This document shows positions 8,945-17,697 of a stretch of DNA of 64,000 nt, one piece after another. The DNA comes from Daejeonella sp. JGW-45 (GTDB lineage: Bacteria > Bacteroidota > Bacteroidia > Sphingobacteriales > Sphingobacteriaceae). Where the stretch lies: positions 434,001-498,000 of the forward strand of contig NZ_JARKNC010000008.1 in NCBI RefSeq assembly GCF_029360805.1, in the 5' to 3' direction. Below the pieces are notes generated by a model. It did no database searches, was not told the DNA's origin, and saw only the letters and a list, made by a program, of their open reading frames with translations. Each line of letters begins with the position of its first letter. The first letter of the stretch is position 1. A program made the position numbers and the translations under genes.

Positions 8945-10178
8945 AAATTTTATCCTGCTTGTATTGTTAGCTGTTTCTACCATTGCATACGGTCAGGAAG
9001 TATTAACCCTGGATAAAGTATTACAGGAAATTAACGCAAATAATCCAACCCTAAAGGCTTTTGACAGTCAGGTAAAAAGCCAGGACGCAAAGGTTGAAGG
9101 AGCCGGATCATGGATGGCTCCAATGGTTGGTGTAGGAACTTTTATGACGCCGTATCCCGGTTCAATGGTTATGGATGAAGCTGATAGAGGAGCCTGGATG
9201 TTGTCAGCGGAACAGGATATTCCTAATCCCGCTAAGACAAAAGCAAAGGCAAAATACCTTGCCGCCCAGTCGTCTATTACGAGAGCTGCACAGGCGGCAC
9301 AAGCCAATCAATTAAGAGCGAGGGCGAAACAACTTTATTATGAACTATTGGTAGCTGATAAAAAGATTGCTTTCCAGAAGGAAAACCAGACTATTATGGG
9401 GACCATGAAAAAGCTTGCAGAAATTCGCTATCCATACAACCAAGGCTCATTAAGTCAGGTTTTTAAAGCTGAAGGGCGGCTTTATGAGTCAGAAAATATG
9501 ATTTTAATGACTGAAAGTGAGATTAAGTCTAAAAAGATCGCTTTGAATGCATTAATGTACAGGCCTGTTAATTCAGATTTTACTGTAGATACAACTAAAA
9601 AGGTCGTTTTTACTCCACTTGCTGTTCTGGATACTTCTTATTTAGCAACGAACAGAAGTGATATTCAGCAAATGGATAGATCGATTCGTGCTATGGAACT
9701 TAACATTAATCAAATGCGGCAGGAGGCCAAGCCTGATTTCCGTATACGATTGGAACATATGTCCCCACGCGCGGAAATGATGCCAAATCAATATACGCTT
9801 ATGGGAATGATATCTATTCCAATTGCTCCGTGGTCATCTAAAATGTATAAGTCTGAGATTAAGTCCATGAATTTTGAGCGTGAGGCCATGCGTCAGCAAA
9901 AGGAAGGTATGCTATCGGAGATGCTTGGAATGACTAAATCCATGGAAACTGAAGTGTTAAACATGCAAACCCAGTTAAGAAATTACGAAACTAAAATATT
10001 GCCTGCTCTAAATAAGAATTTAAAAGTATCTATGCTTTCTTATCAGGAGAATAAAGGTGATGTGAATACGGTAATTGATGGTTGGGAAGCCGTAAATATG
10101 TCTCAGATGAACTATTTGGAACAATTACAGAAATTTTATCAAATGATTGTTGAATATGAAAAGAATATTGAAAGGTAG
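8931..10178 (+). CDS. cusC: TolC-type outer membrane efflux protein (operon 1)
   Basis: 415 residues. ATG 8931 is preferred to an upstream TTG because it opens the signal peptide ([20 protein letters not shown]) and has GGAGGT at 8920-8925. Long coiled-coil helices and duplicated repeats are typical of outer membrane efflux channels. Motifs include the [19 protein letters not shown] region. It overlaps the end of the pump gene by 14 bp and is overlapped by the next gene, so translation is coupled. Confidence 0.85.
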   Translation: MYIIRNFILLVLLAVSTIAYGQEVLTLDKVLQEINANNPTLKAFDSQVKSQDAKVEGAGSWMAPMVGVGTFMTPYPGSMVMDEADRGAWMLSAEQDIPNPAKTKAKAKYLAAQSSITRAAQAAQANQLRARAKQLYYELLVADKKIAFQKENQTIMGTMKKLAEIRYPYNQGSLSQVFKAEGRLYESENMILMTESEIKSKKIALNALMYRPVNSDFTVDTTKKVVFTPLAVLDTSYLATNRSDIQQMDRSIRAMELNINQMRQEAKPDFRIRLEHMSPRAEMMPNQYTLMGMISIPIAPWSSKMYKSEIKSMNFEREAMRQQKEGMLSEMLGMTKSMETEVLNMQTQLRNYETKILPALNKNLKVSMLSYQENKGDVNTVIDGWEAVNMSQMNYLEQLQKFYQMIVEYEKNIER

Positions 10179-11511
10179 TTTTCCAATAGTCGTTTTATTT
10201 GCTATTCTTTTACTATCAGCCTGTAAAGGAAAGAATAAGCAGGCAGAAACAACAGAGGCGACTAAATATACTTGTCCCATGCATCCTCAAATAGTTAAAG
10301 ATGCGCCGGGATCATGTCCTATTTGCGGAATGGATTTAGTACCAATGAATTCATCGGGGAAAGATGGGGGTGTTAATGATACACTGGCAGCCCTGGTTAA
10401 ACCAACGAATGAGGTTGTGCTTTCAGGAATAAAAACTATAAAGCCCCAAACGGGCTCGCGTTTTCAGGATATAAATGTAAAAGGAGTCATCAATTACAAT
10501 ACGAATAATCAAAATTCGGTTTCGTCGAGAGTAAGTGGAAGGATTGAGAAATTGTACGTAAAGTATAACTATCAGCCAGTATCCAAAGGTCAAAAGCTTA
10601 TGGATATTTATAGTCCGGATTTAGCGAATGCCCAACAGGAGTTACTCTTTTTAAAAAATAACAATGAGCCTGCTCTTTTAGAACAGGCAAAAAGAAAACT
10701 TCGGCTCTTAGGAGCTACGGAACAACAGATCAAACAAGTTCTCAGCACTGGAAAAGTAGATTATACAGTAAGTATCTACAGCCCGTATTCAGGTTATGTA
10801 TCAGAACTTCAAAATACTTCAGCCTCCGCTGGGGGGCTAAGTTCAGCAGGCAGTACAATGATTACATCTGAATCCTCGGGTGGTAGCTCTTCTATGGGGG
10901 GAATGGCGGGTTCTTCTGGGGCCTCTGCTTCCAACGCAACACCTTCAGTTCCTGATGTAGCCACTAATTCTCCTTTACAATTGAGAGAAGGACAATACGT
11001 ATCTGTAGGACAAAAGCTGTTTAGCTTAGTTAATTCCAATGTGATCTGGGCTGAATTTTATGTAAATCCTTCTGATATAGATAAGTTTAAAAGAGGTACA
11101 ATGATTGAGGTGCAATCAGTTGATGTGAAGACTAAAAGAAATAGAGTCCCGGTAAGCTTAATCCAACCATACTATAGTGAAGGAACAAACTATTCCCTTG
11201 TCCGAGCTACTGTTAACAATTCAGATAAATCATGGAAAGTTGGGGAACTGATCACTGTAAAAAGTGAAAGTACCCGGAAAATTGGCAACTGGCTGCCGCG
11301 TACCGCTGTACTTCAATTGGGTACCCGCTATGTTTCATTCATTAAGAAAAATAATGCATTTGTCCCTGTTTACGTAGCTGTAAAAAGTGTTTCAGGAGAA
11401 TGGATAGATATAGGGAACAGCATAGATATGACACAGGATGTAGCTGTAAACGCATGGTTCCTGATAGATAGTGAAAGCTTTATTAATGTACAAAGTATAA
11501 CCAGACAATAA
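10156..11511 (+). CDS. cusB: membrane fusion protein with HMBD, CusB type (operon 1, first)
   Basis: 451 residues from ATG 10156. Lipobox LLSACKG, then an HMBD module ([20 protein letters not shown]), then barrel-sandwich and hairpin segments ([36 protein letters not shown]) and C-terminal beta domains. A Gly/Ser/Met-rich insert of roughly 50 residues (near residues 225-275, including [14 protein letters not shown]) interrupts the lipoyl-like domain; the paralogue at 18958 has a similar insert in the same place. It bridges the RND pump and outer membrane channel and can deliver Cu/Ag. Confidence 0.85.
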   Translation: MKRILKGSFPIVVLFAILLLSACKGKNKQAETTEATKYTCPMHPQIVKDAPGSCPICGMDLVPMNSSGKDGGVNDTLAALVKPTNEVVLSGIKTIKPQTGSRFQDINVKGVINYNTNNQNSVSSRVSGRIEKLYVKYNYQPVSKGQKLMDIYSPDLANAQQELLFLKNNNEPALLEQAKRKLRLLGATEQQIKQVLSTGKVDYTVSIYSPYSGYVSELQNTSASAGGLSSAGSTMITSESSGGSSSMGGMAGSSGASASNATPSVPDVATNSPLQLREGQYVSVGQKLFSLVNSNVIWAEFYVNPSDIDKFKRGTMIEVQSVDVKTKRNRVPVSLIQPYYSEGTNYSLVRATVNNSDKSWKVGELITVKSESTRKIGNWLPRTAVLQLGTRYVSFIKKNNAFVPVYVAVKSVSGEWIDIGNSIDMTQDVAVNAWFLIDSESFINVQSITRQ

Positions 11512-11513
11512 AT

Positions 11514-12722
11514 ATGGAAAGGAAAAGATTTATAAAGAGTTTAGCAGTGCTTACGCTAGCTCCTTCTCTGTTTATTGCAGCTTGTAAAAATGAGAAAAAG
11601 GCCGCTTTATCTCAAAAATATACCTGCCCGATGCACCCTCAGGTGATAAAAGATGCTCCAGGCTCTTGCCCCATTTGCGGAATGGATTTGGTTCCTGTTA
11701 GTAATGGTAGCGATAAAAATGAGCTTATATTAATGGACAGCCAAATTCAGCTAGCCAATATTACAACAATGCAAATTGCAACAAGTAATTTTGGGACTTC
11801 TAAAGTATTAAATGCAAGGTTGGTTACAAATCCTGAACTTTCAGAAGTAATCTCAAGCAGGTACGCCGGGCGTATTGAACGGTTATTTGTCAAAGAAACG
11901 GGCCGTCAGGTTTCTAAAGGACAGCCCCTTTTTCAGATTTATAGTGAAGAACTTCAAACGCTTCAGCAAGACTACTTACTCCAGGTAAAACAAGCCGCTG
12001 CATTTCCTAACGAGAAGATTTATGTTACTCTTCGGGAAGCAGCTAAAAATAAACTCCGATTATTTGGATACTCAAATGCTCAGATCGAGAGCCTGGCTCG
12101 AGGCAATAAAACTTCACCGGTTGTAACCGTCAATGCCACTGCTTCAGGTGTCGTTAACGAAGTGAGTGTTTCAGAAGGTCAGTACGTTTCTGAGGGTTCC
12201 CCAATTATAAGATTAGAAAATTTTAGCCAGCTATGGGTAGAAGCAGATGTTTATCCGGGTGAAGCTAGTTCAATAAAAGCGGGCACTCCTATCAAAGTAT
12301 CTGTTAATGGATTTCCTGAGTTAGAACAGACAGTAAAAATAAATTTCATTTCACCTCAAATTGATCCTTCAAGCCAAATATTAAAAGTTAGGGCACCTAT
12401 ACAAAGTCAGGGCAAATTGCAATCTGGAATGCAGGCCACTGTATTATTAAATACGGCAAAAATCAATAATGCAGTTGCGTTGCCTCTCAATGCAGTAATT
12501 CGGGATGGTAAAGGCGCCCACGTTTGGATTAAAACGGGCAAAAATACGTTCGCTCCAAAGATGGTTATAACCGGACAGGAAGACGAGAACCAAATTATCA
12601 TCACCTCAGGATTAGAGAATGTTAAAGAAGTAGTGGTAAGTGGTGCTTATCTTTTATCAAGCGAATTTATCTTAAAGAAGGGTTCTGATCCTATGGCTGG
12701 CCACGATATGAGTCAAATGTAA
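11514..12722 (+). CDS. second membrane fusion protein with HMBD (operon 1)
   Basis: 402 residues, starting 2 bp after the first fusion protein. Lipobox FIAACKN, HMBD module ([20 protein letters not shown]), then the CusB-like core (SSRYAGRIERLFVKETGRQV, SEGQYVSEGSPIIRLENFSQ). The C-terminus ends DPMAGHDMSQM. Two different fusion proteins per operon occur in both efflux loci of this window, which suggests the assembled pump uses a mixed adaptor ring. No terminator is evident right after it. Confidence 0.85.
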   Translation: MERKRFIKSLAVLTLAPSLFIAACKNEKKAALSQKYTCPMHPQVIKDAPGSCPICGMDLVPVSNGSDKNELILMDSQIQLANITTMQIATSNFGTSKVLNARLVTNPELSEVISSRYAGRIERLFVKETGRQVSKGQPLFQIYSEELQTLQQDYLLQVKQAAAFPNEKIYVTLREAAKNKLRLFGYSNAQIESLARGNKTSPVVTVNATASGVVNEVSVSEGQYVSEGSPIIRLENFSQLWVEADVYPGEASSIKAGTPIKVSVNGFPELEQTVKINFISPQIDPSSQILKVRAPIQSQGKLQSGMQATVLLNTAKINNAVALPLNAVIRDGKGAHVWIKTGKNTFAPKMVITGQEDENQIIITSGLENVKEVVVSGAYLLSSEFILKKGSDPMAGHDMSQM

Positions 12723-12767
12723 ATTAACGCGCAATCGACTTGCATACATGTAACCTAACACGTAAAA

Positions 12768-12935
12768 ATGGAGCTTTTATTTTACCATAAATTTAACTTA
12801 GGGAAGATCGCTAATAAGTTAGGCTATAGCAGCATCGCTCATCTTTCAGCTCAGTTTAAAAAAGTTACAGGCTCAACTCCTTCTCTTTTCAAAAAAGCCA
12901 GAGCCCCTAGACAAGCGATAGATTCGATTATTTAA
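12768..12935 (+). pseudogene. remnant of an AraC-type DNA-binding domain
   Basis: A 55-codon frame encodes only the last helix-turn-helix part of an AraC-family regulator (LGKIANKLGYSSIAHLSAQF, then KKVTGSTPSLFKK). A stop codon lies four codons upstream in frame, and nothing earlier resembles the rest of the protein, so it is a 5'-truncated remnant. It closely resembles the end of the second AraC-like locus at 12959-13552. Confidence 0.6.
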
Positions 12936-12958
12936 CTGTTCCCTCAACCCAACTAATA

Positions 12959-13552
12959 ATGACAGAACTGTATATAAAGAATATGGTTTGCCTATGCTGC
13001 ATTCATATTGTTAAAATGGAGGTAGAGAAAGCTGGCTGTACGCCAATAGCCATTGACTTCGGTATTGTAAAAGTTAAGGAAGATTTAACTGATAAAGTCT
13101 TAGATGAAATTTCTAAAAAACTTCAAAAATATGGATTAGGCCTGATAAATACATTCAAAAGCATTATTGTCGAGAAGATAAAAACTATTGTAATACGATA
13201 TATTCATTCAGCCGATATCCTCCCTTAAAAAATTGACTGGTATAATATAATTTCAGGGCAACTGAGTCAGAAATACTCGCCGTACCAAATAACTAAACTA
13301 TTTCCTATTGTCGAGGGCGTTACGTTGGAGCATTTTATTATTATCCAAAAAACAAAGCGTGCAGAGGAATTGCTATTCCAAAACGAACTAACTCTTACCG
13401 AAATATCAAAAAAACTAGGTTATGCCAACTTACCTCATTTGTCCGGACAATTCAAAAAAGTTACTGGATTTACTCCCACACAATATAAAGCAAAAAGAGT
13501 AGAAAGGGCTCGAAAAACTAGTCGCTCTAAACAAGGCTCCACTGTCATGTAA
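12959..13552 (+). pseudogene. AraC regulator with HMA-like N-terminus, in-frame stop
   Basis: Reading one frame from 12959 to 13552 gives a complete Bacteroidota regulator of the type with an HMA-like head (MTELYIKNMVCLCCIHIVKM) and an AraC helix-turn-helix (LTEISKKLGYANLPHLSGQF). It is interrupted by a single TAA at 13226-13228. The sequence after the stop continues the family (KIDWYNIISGQLSQKYS, ITKLFPIVEGVTLEHFI) with no shift, so one nonsense change explains the break. The intact relative would sense a soft metal and control the neighbouring efflux genes. Two separately made domains cannot be excluded. Confidence 0.7.
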
Positions 13553-13664
13553 ACCAATATAATTCTTTGCCTGATTAAATATAAAAGTTTCTTATGTATT
13601 AGAAAGGTGATGATGCATTATAACTTTCCTGTATTTATTAATACAGAATTAGTGATAAGATTCA

Positions 13665-13696
13665 CTGCTTTATGTGATCCTAATCATATAAAGCAG
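13665..13696 (+). promoter_or_regulatory. 14-bp RNA hairpin upstream of HYC_CC_PP gene
   Basis: ctgctttatgtgat (13665-13678) pairs with atcatataaagcag (13683-13696) across a 4-base loop. All 14 pairs form if one G-U is allowed. It ends 38 bases before the GTG start and has no T-run, so it is more likely a leader structure or operator than a terminator. A smaller hairpin (ctgtatt/aatacag, 13629-13646) precedes it. Confidence 0.35.
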
Positions 13697-13734
13697 CTAC
13701 TAGTATTTATACATTTACTAATAATTTTACTCTT

Positions 13735-14127
13735 GTGAAGAACTTTGCAGTTTTCATATTGGCTCTTTTATACATCACCACATCTTCTGGTGTAGTGATA
13801 AACATGCACTATTGCATGGGAAAATTGACTGATTGGAGCATATCACAAAGCAAAGATGTCGTTTGCTCAAATTGCGGCATGAAAGAAAGCGAAAGTAATG
13901 GCTGCTGCAAAGACCAACAACAGTTTCTTAAAATTGATAAAGATCAGAAAACTCCCAATACGTCTTATCAATTAGCACAGTTTGCATCTGATGCTCTAAT
14001 CCACAATTATTTCGAATTAAGTGCTGCACATGTTCCTTCATTAATGGAAGAACACCCGCTTGTAAAAGCACCTCCCCGAGTTCAAAATTTACCTCTTTTC
14101 ATTCGTAATTGCGTTTACAGGATATAA
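13735..14127 (+). CDS. HYC_CC_PP family exported protein (second clear copy)
   Basis: 130 residues from a GTG start; this start gives a clean signal peptide (KNFAVFILALLYITTSSGV). Motifs in order: MHYCMGKL, VCSNCGM, GCCKDQ, KAPPR and FIRNCVYRI. Closely related to the protein at 3511-3903. It stands alone between the broken regulator and the second efflux operon. Confidence 0.75.
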   Translation: MKNFAVFILALLYITTSSGVVINMHYCMGKLTDWSISQSKDVVCSNCGMKESESNGCCKDQQQFLKIDKDQKTPNTSYQLAQFASDALIHNYFELSAAHVPSLMEEHPLVKAPPRVQNLPLFIRNCVYRI

Positions 14128-14459
14128 TCCTTGCGACTAAAGGATAAAAGGGGAGCAATTTAGGTTTGTAGATAATAACAAATACAAGATACTTAATCCC
14201 GCCAACGGATTACTAATTTTTGCCTACAAGCATTCGCCCCACTCCCCCAAGAAACTGCAAAATATTTTCCAATGTACTATTCAGTATATATGGATTTTTC
14301 ACACCACAGTCTCTGCCTAAAACAAAAATTAAAATAGCATTTCTGTGGTTATGATCCTTTTTAGATCGCACCAACCTTTTATAATATCAATAAACATAAA
14401 ATGCTTTCGCGAATAGCCATTCAGGTATATGCTTACATCAAACATTAAATGCAGATGAA
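14128..14459. other. gene-free gap before efflux operon 2
   Basis: 332 AT-rich bases with no convincing ORF. A small hairpin (atcctt/aaggat) lies just after the HYC_CC_PP stop. I see no sure TAnnTTTG promoter box. The promoter of operon 2 should be here, but I cannot place it. Confidence 0.4.
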
Positions 14460-15740
14460 ATGATCGAAAAAATTATCACCTGGTCAATTAATAACCGATT
14501 TTTTGTATGGTTAGGGATAGTCATGATTGCCATTGGCGGAATATATTCCATCAAGAACATGCCGGTTGATGCGATCCCTGATCTTTCTGAAAATCAGGTG
14601 ATCGTTTACACAGAGTATATGGGCCGTAACCCGAAGATCATGGAAGATCAGATTACATATCCACTGGTTTCCAATTTACAGGGGATTCCGAAAATCAAAT
14701 CTATCCGGGCCGCTTCCATGTTTGGTATGAGTTTCATCTTTGTCGTGTTTGATGATGGAGTTGATGAGTACTGGGCCCGTACCCGTGTTCTTGAGCGACT
14801 AAATTATGCTCAGCGATTTTTGCCGCAAGGTGTTACCCCTACGCTGGGACCGGATGGAACTGGCTTAGGCCATGTATTTTGGTATACATTAGATGGAGAT
14901 GGTTATAATCTTGGAGAGTTGCGGGCATTACAGGACTGGTATGTAAAGTTTGCACTGCAGAATGTGGATGGGGTAAGTGAAGTAGCCTCTTTTGGTGGGT
15001 TTCAAAAGCTTTACCAGGTAACCATTGATCCTCATAAGCTAATCTATTATGGGGTACCTTTAATGGATATTACCCGGGCTGTAACTGCAAATAACCGGGA
15101 TGTGGGCGGAAGTCTTTACGAAATGAATTCCACCGGCTACCTGATCCGGGGACAAGGTTATATAACCGGCCTTGAAGATATAAGAGATATTTCCATCGGT
15201 ACATATAAGTCAATTCCTGTTCTGCTCAGTGACGTTGCCGATGTTCAAATGTCAGCTGATTTAAGATTAGGGATAGTGGATGAAAATGGTGAAGGTGAGG
15301 TAGTAGGCGGCATTGTAGTCATGCGTTTTGGTGAGAATGCAAAGGATGTAATAGAGCGGACGAAAGTAAAGATGCAGGAGGTAGAAAAAGGTCTACCTGT
15401 CGGTGTAAAATTCAAAACTGCTTATGATCGAAGTGATTTGATTTTGGCATCTATAGATACCTTGTCCGAGTCGTTGTGGCAAATGATCGTGATTGTTTCC
15501 ATTGTAGTAATTGTTTTCTTATTCAGCATCCGTAGTGGTTTGATTGCCATTGTCTGCATCATTTTATCTGTACTTATAGGATTTATCTTGATGCAATTTT
15601 TTGGGGTGACCTCTAACATCATGTCATTGGGTGGAATTGCCCTTGCTATCGGAGATGTAGTAGACCCTGGGATAGTAATGGCCGAGAATGCCTACCGTTC
15701 GCTAACAAACCGTGTTTTAAAAACTCAAACCGAAGATTAG
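14460..15740 (+). CDS. cusA: CusA-type RND pump, N-terminal half (operon 2)
   Basis: 426 residues: TM1, the first porter region (FGMSFIFVVFDD, DGTGLGHVFWYTLD, ASFGGFQKLYQV) and TM2-TM4, ending GIALAIGDVVDPGIVMAENA. As in operon 1 the ORF ends just after TM4, in the cytoplasmic loop. TM4 is unusual: it reads GDVVDPG where the other copy has GVIVDNG, adding a second Asp and a Pro. The stop TAG is followed after one base by the ATG of the other half, so re-initiation is likely. Confidence 0.85.
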   Translation: MIEKIITWSINNRFFVWLGIVMIAIGGIYSIKNMPVDAIPDLSENQVIVYTEYMGRNPKIMEDQITYPLVSNLQGIPKIKSIRAASMFGMSFIFVVFDDGVDEYWARTRVLERLNYAQRFLPQGVTPTLGPDGTGLGHVFWYTLDGDGYNLGELRALQDWYVKFALQNVDGVSEVASFGGFQKLYQVTIDPHKLIYYGVPLMDITRAVTANNRDVGGSLYEMNSTGYLIRGQGYITGLEDIRDISIGTYKSIPVLLSDVADVQMSADLRLGIVDENGEGEVVGGIVVMRFGENAKDVIERTKVKMQEVEKGLPVGVKFKTAYDRSDLILASIDTLSESLWQMIVIVSIVVIVFLFSIRSGLIAIVCIILSVLIGFILMQFFGVTSNIMSLGGIALAIGDVVDPGIVMAENAYRSLTNRVLKTQTED

Positions 15741-15741
15741 T

Positions 15742-17688
15742 ATGTCAGCAGTTAAAATAGAAAAAGTAAAGGAGCGGATCGGCAATACAAATGAAATTTC
15801 CGATGAAGAACGTGTGGAAATTATAAGGGAATCTTCAAAAATGATAGGGCGCTCTGTGTTCTTTTCAGTCCTCATTATGATTATTTCATTCGCACCAATT
15901 TTATTCCTTACCGGGCAGGAGTTTAAAATGTTTAGCCCCCTTGTTCTGACCAAGACATTTTCACTTATTGGTGCCGCTATCCTTGCAATTACTGTTGCTC
16001 CCATGTTAACGCGGACGTTTATGAAAGGAAAGCTTATACCGGAGAGCCGTAACCCGGTCTCTAACTTATTTATCACCCTTTATAAACCCGTTGCCCGTTT
16101 TTGTCTTAGCTGGCGCAAAACAATTCTAGCTGCATGCCTGGCATTGCTGATTGGAAGTATTCCATTAGTAACTAACCTGGGGTCAGAATTTATGCCCCCT
16201 CTCGATGAAGGTTCTTTACTGTTTATGCCTGTAACACTTCCCGATGTTTCCAATTCTGAGGCCAAAAGAATTATTCAGTTACAGGATAAAATTATTAAAA
16301 GTTTCCCGGAAGTAGAGAATGTACTGGGAAAAGCAGGCAGGGCCAATACAGCTACTGATAACTCACCGATAAGCATGATTGAGACCATAGTGATCTTAAA
16401 ACCAAAGGATCAGTGGCGGAAGGGAATGACCAAAGCAAAGCTGATTTCAGAAATGAATGAAAGAGTTCAGATACCCGGTGTCAGTGTTGGATGGACCATG
16501 CCTATAATAAATCGGATAAACATGCTATCTACTGGTATCCGGACAGATGTTGGGATAAAAATATACGGCAAAAACCTCGATAGCATATACAATCTTAGCC
16601 GCCGGGTCGAAAGCACTATTAAGGGAATAGAAGGTTTGGCAGATTTGTATGTAGAGCAGCTTACGGGAGGCAAATATCTCGATATAAAAATACGCAGGCG
16701 TGACATAGCCCGCTATGGCCTCAACGTAGACGATGTAAATATGGTCATTGAGAGCGCCCTGGGTGGGATGATCCTGACCACAACCGTTGAGGGAAGGGAA
16801 CGCTTTAATGTTAACCTTCGGTTAGCGCAGGAATACAGAAATGATATTCATGAAATTGAACGAATTCCAATTCAAACCACGAATTATGGAGTAGTTCCCA
16901 TTTCTGCCGTTGCCGATGTAAAAATTACGGAAGGCCCGCCTATGATCAGTTCTGAAAACGCTATGCTGAGAGGAACCGTGCTGTTTAACGTCCGCGGACG
17001 GGATATGGGAAGTGTAGTAAAAGATGCGAAAGAACGGATTGATGAGGCTTTTAAAAGGCTGCCGCAGGGTTATTATATCGAATGGAGTGGACAGTATGAA
17101 AATCAGGTGCGAGCCAACCAACGCTTAAGCATCATCATACCCATCGTTTTTCTGATTATTGCTTTTATCTTATTTATTACTTTTCATTCCTATAAGGCTG
17201 TACTCATGGTCTTTGTGAGTATTCCAGTGGCTCTGATCGGGGGTGTCTACTCTTTATACTTTTACAATGTCAATTTCTCTGTGGCAGTTGCTGTAGGGTT
17301 TATTGCCCTCTTTGGTGTGGCCGTAAGTACCGGTGTACTCATGATCTCTTATCTCAATGATACCGTTAAAAAATTGGTGCAGGAAAAAGGGAACAATCCA
17401 CAAGCCATCAGTCTTCGGGCGCTTAAGGAAGCTATTTTGTTTGGAGCTACCCAGAGAGTGCGGCCACTCCTCATGACAGTTCTGGCGAATATCCTGGGTT
17501 TGATACCCGTGCTGGTATCAACAGGCACAGGAAGTGACGTAATGAAACCCATAACCATTCCCTTTGTATTTGGGTTAATTACGGCAACTCTTTTTGTATT
17601 GATTGTTCTGCCGGTCATTTTCAATCTGGTAAAAGAGTGGGAATTAAAAAAGAGTGGGAAACTCGAAATTATGCAAATAAGTGAATAA
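15742..17688 (+). CDS. cusA: CusA-type RND pump, C-terminal half (operon 2)
   Basis: 648 residues. A charged 35-residue lead-in is followed by TM5-TM7, the second porter region (FMPPLDEGSLLFMPVT, INRINMLSTGIRTDVG, TTVEGRERFNVNLR, EGPPMISSENA) and TM8-TM12. It is in the +1 frame relative to the first half with a one-base gap. Compared with recalled E. coli CusA ligands, Met is kept in NMLSTG and PPMISSEN; the third region reads GGMIL instead of GGAMV. It is about as long as its counterpart in operon 1 (649 residues). Confidence 0.85.
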   Translation: MSAVKIEKVKERIGNTNEISDEERVEIIRESSKMIGRSVFFSVLIMIISFAPILFLTGQEFKMFSPLVLTKTFSLIGAAILAITVAPMLTRTFMKGKLIPESRNPVSNLFITLYKPVARFCLSWRKTILAACLALLIGSIPLVTNLGSEFMPPLDEGSLLFMPVTLPDVSNSEAKRIIQLQDKIIKSFPEVENVLGKAGRANTATDNSPISMIETIVILKPKDQWRKGMTKAKLISEMNERVQIPGVSVGWTMPIINRINMLSTGIRTDVGIKIYGKNLDSIYNLSRRVESTIKGIEGLADLYVEQLTGGKYLDIKIRRRDIARYGLNVDDVNMVIESALGGMILTTTVEGRERFNVNLRLAQEYRNDIHEIERIPIQTTNYGVVPISAVADVKITEGPPMISSENAMLRGTVLFNVRGRDMGSVVKDAKERIDEAFKRLPQGYYIEWSGQYENQVRANQRLSIIIPIVFLIIAFILFITFHSYKAVLMVFVSIPVALIGGVYSLYFYNVNFSVAVAVGFIALFGVAVSTGVLMISYLNDTVKKLVQEKGNNPQAISLRALKEAILFGATQRVRPLLMTVLANILGLIPVLVSTGTGSDVMKPITIPFVFGLITATLFVLIVLPVIFNLVKEWELKKSGKLEIMQISE

Positions 17689-17697
17689 ACAGCTTAT

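Noticed and set aside
14128-14459. Copper-responsive operator before efflux operon 2
   Set aside because: No convincing dyad or promoter consensus could be read in the gap, so no site is claimed.
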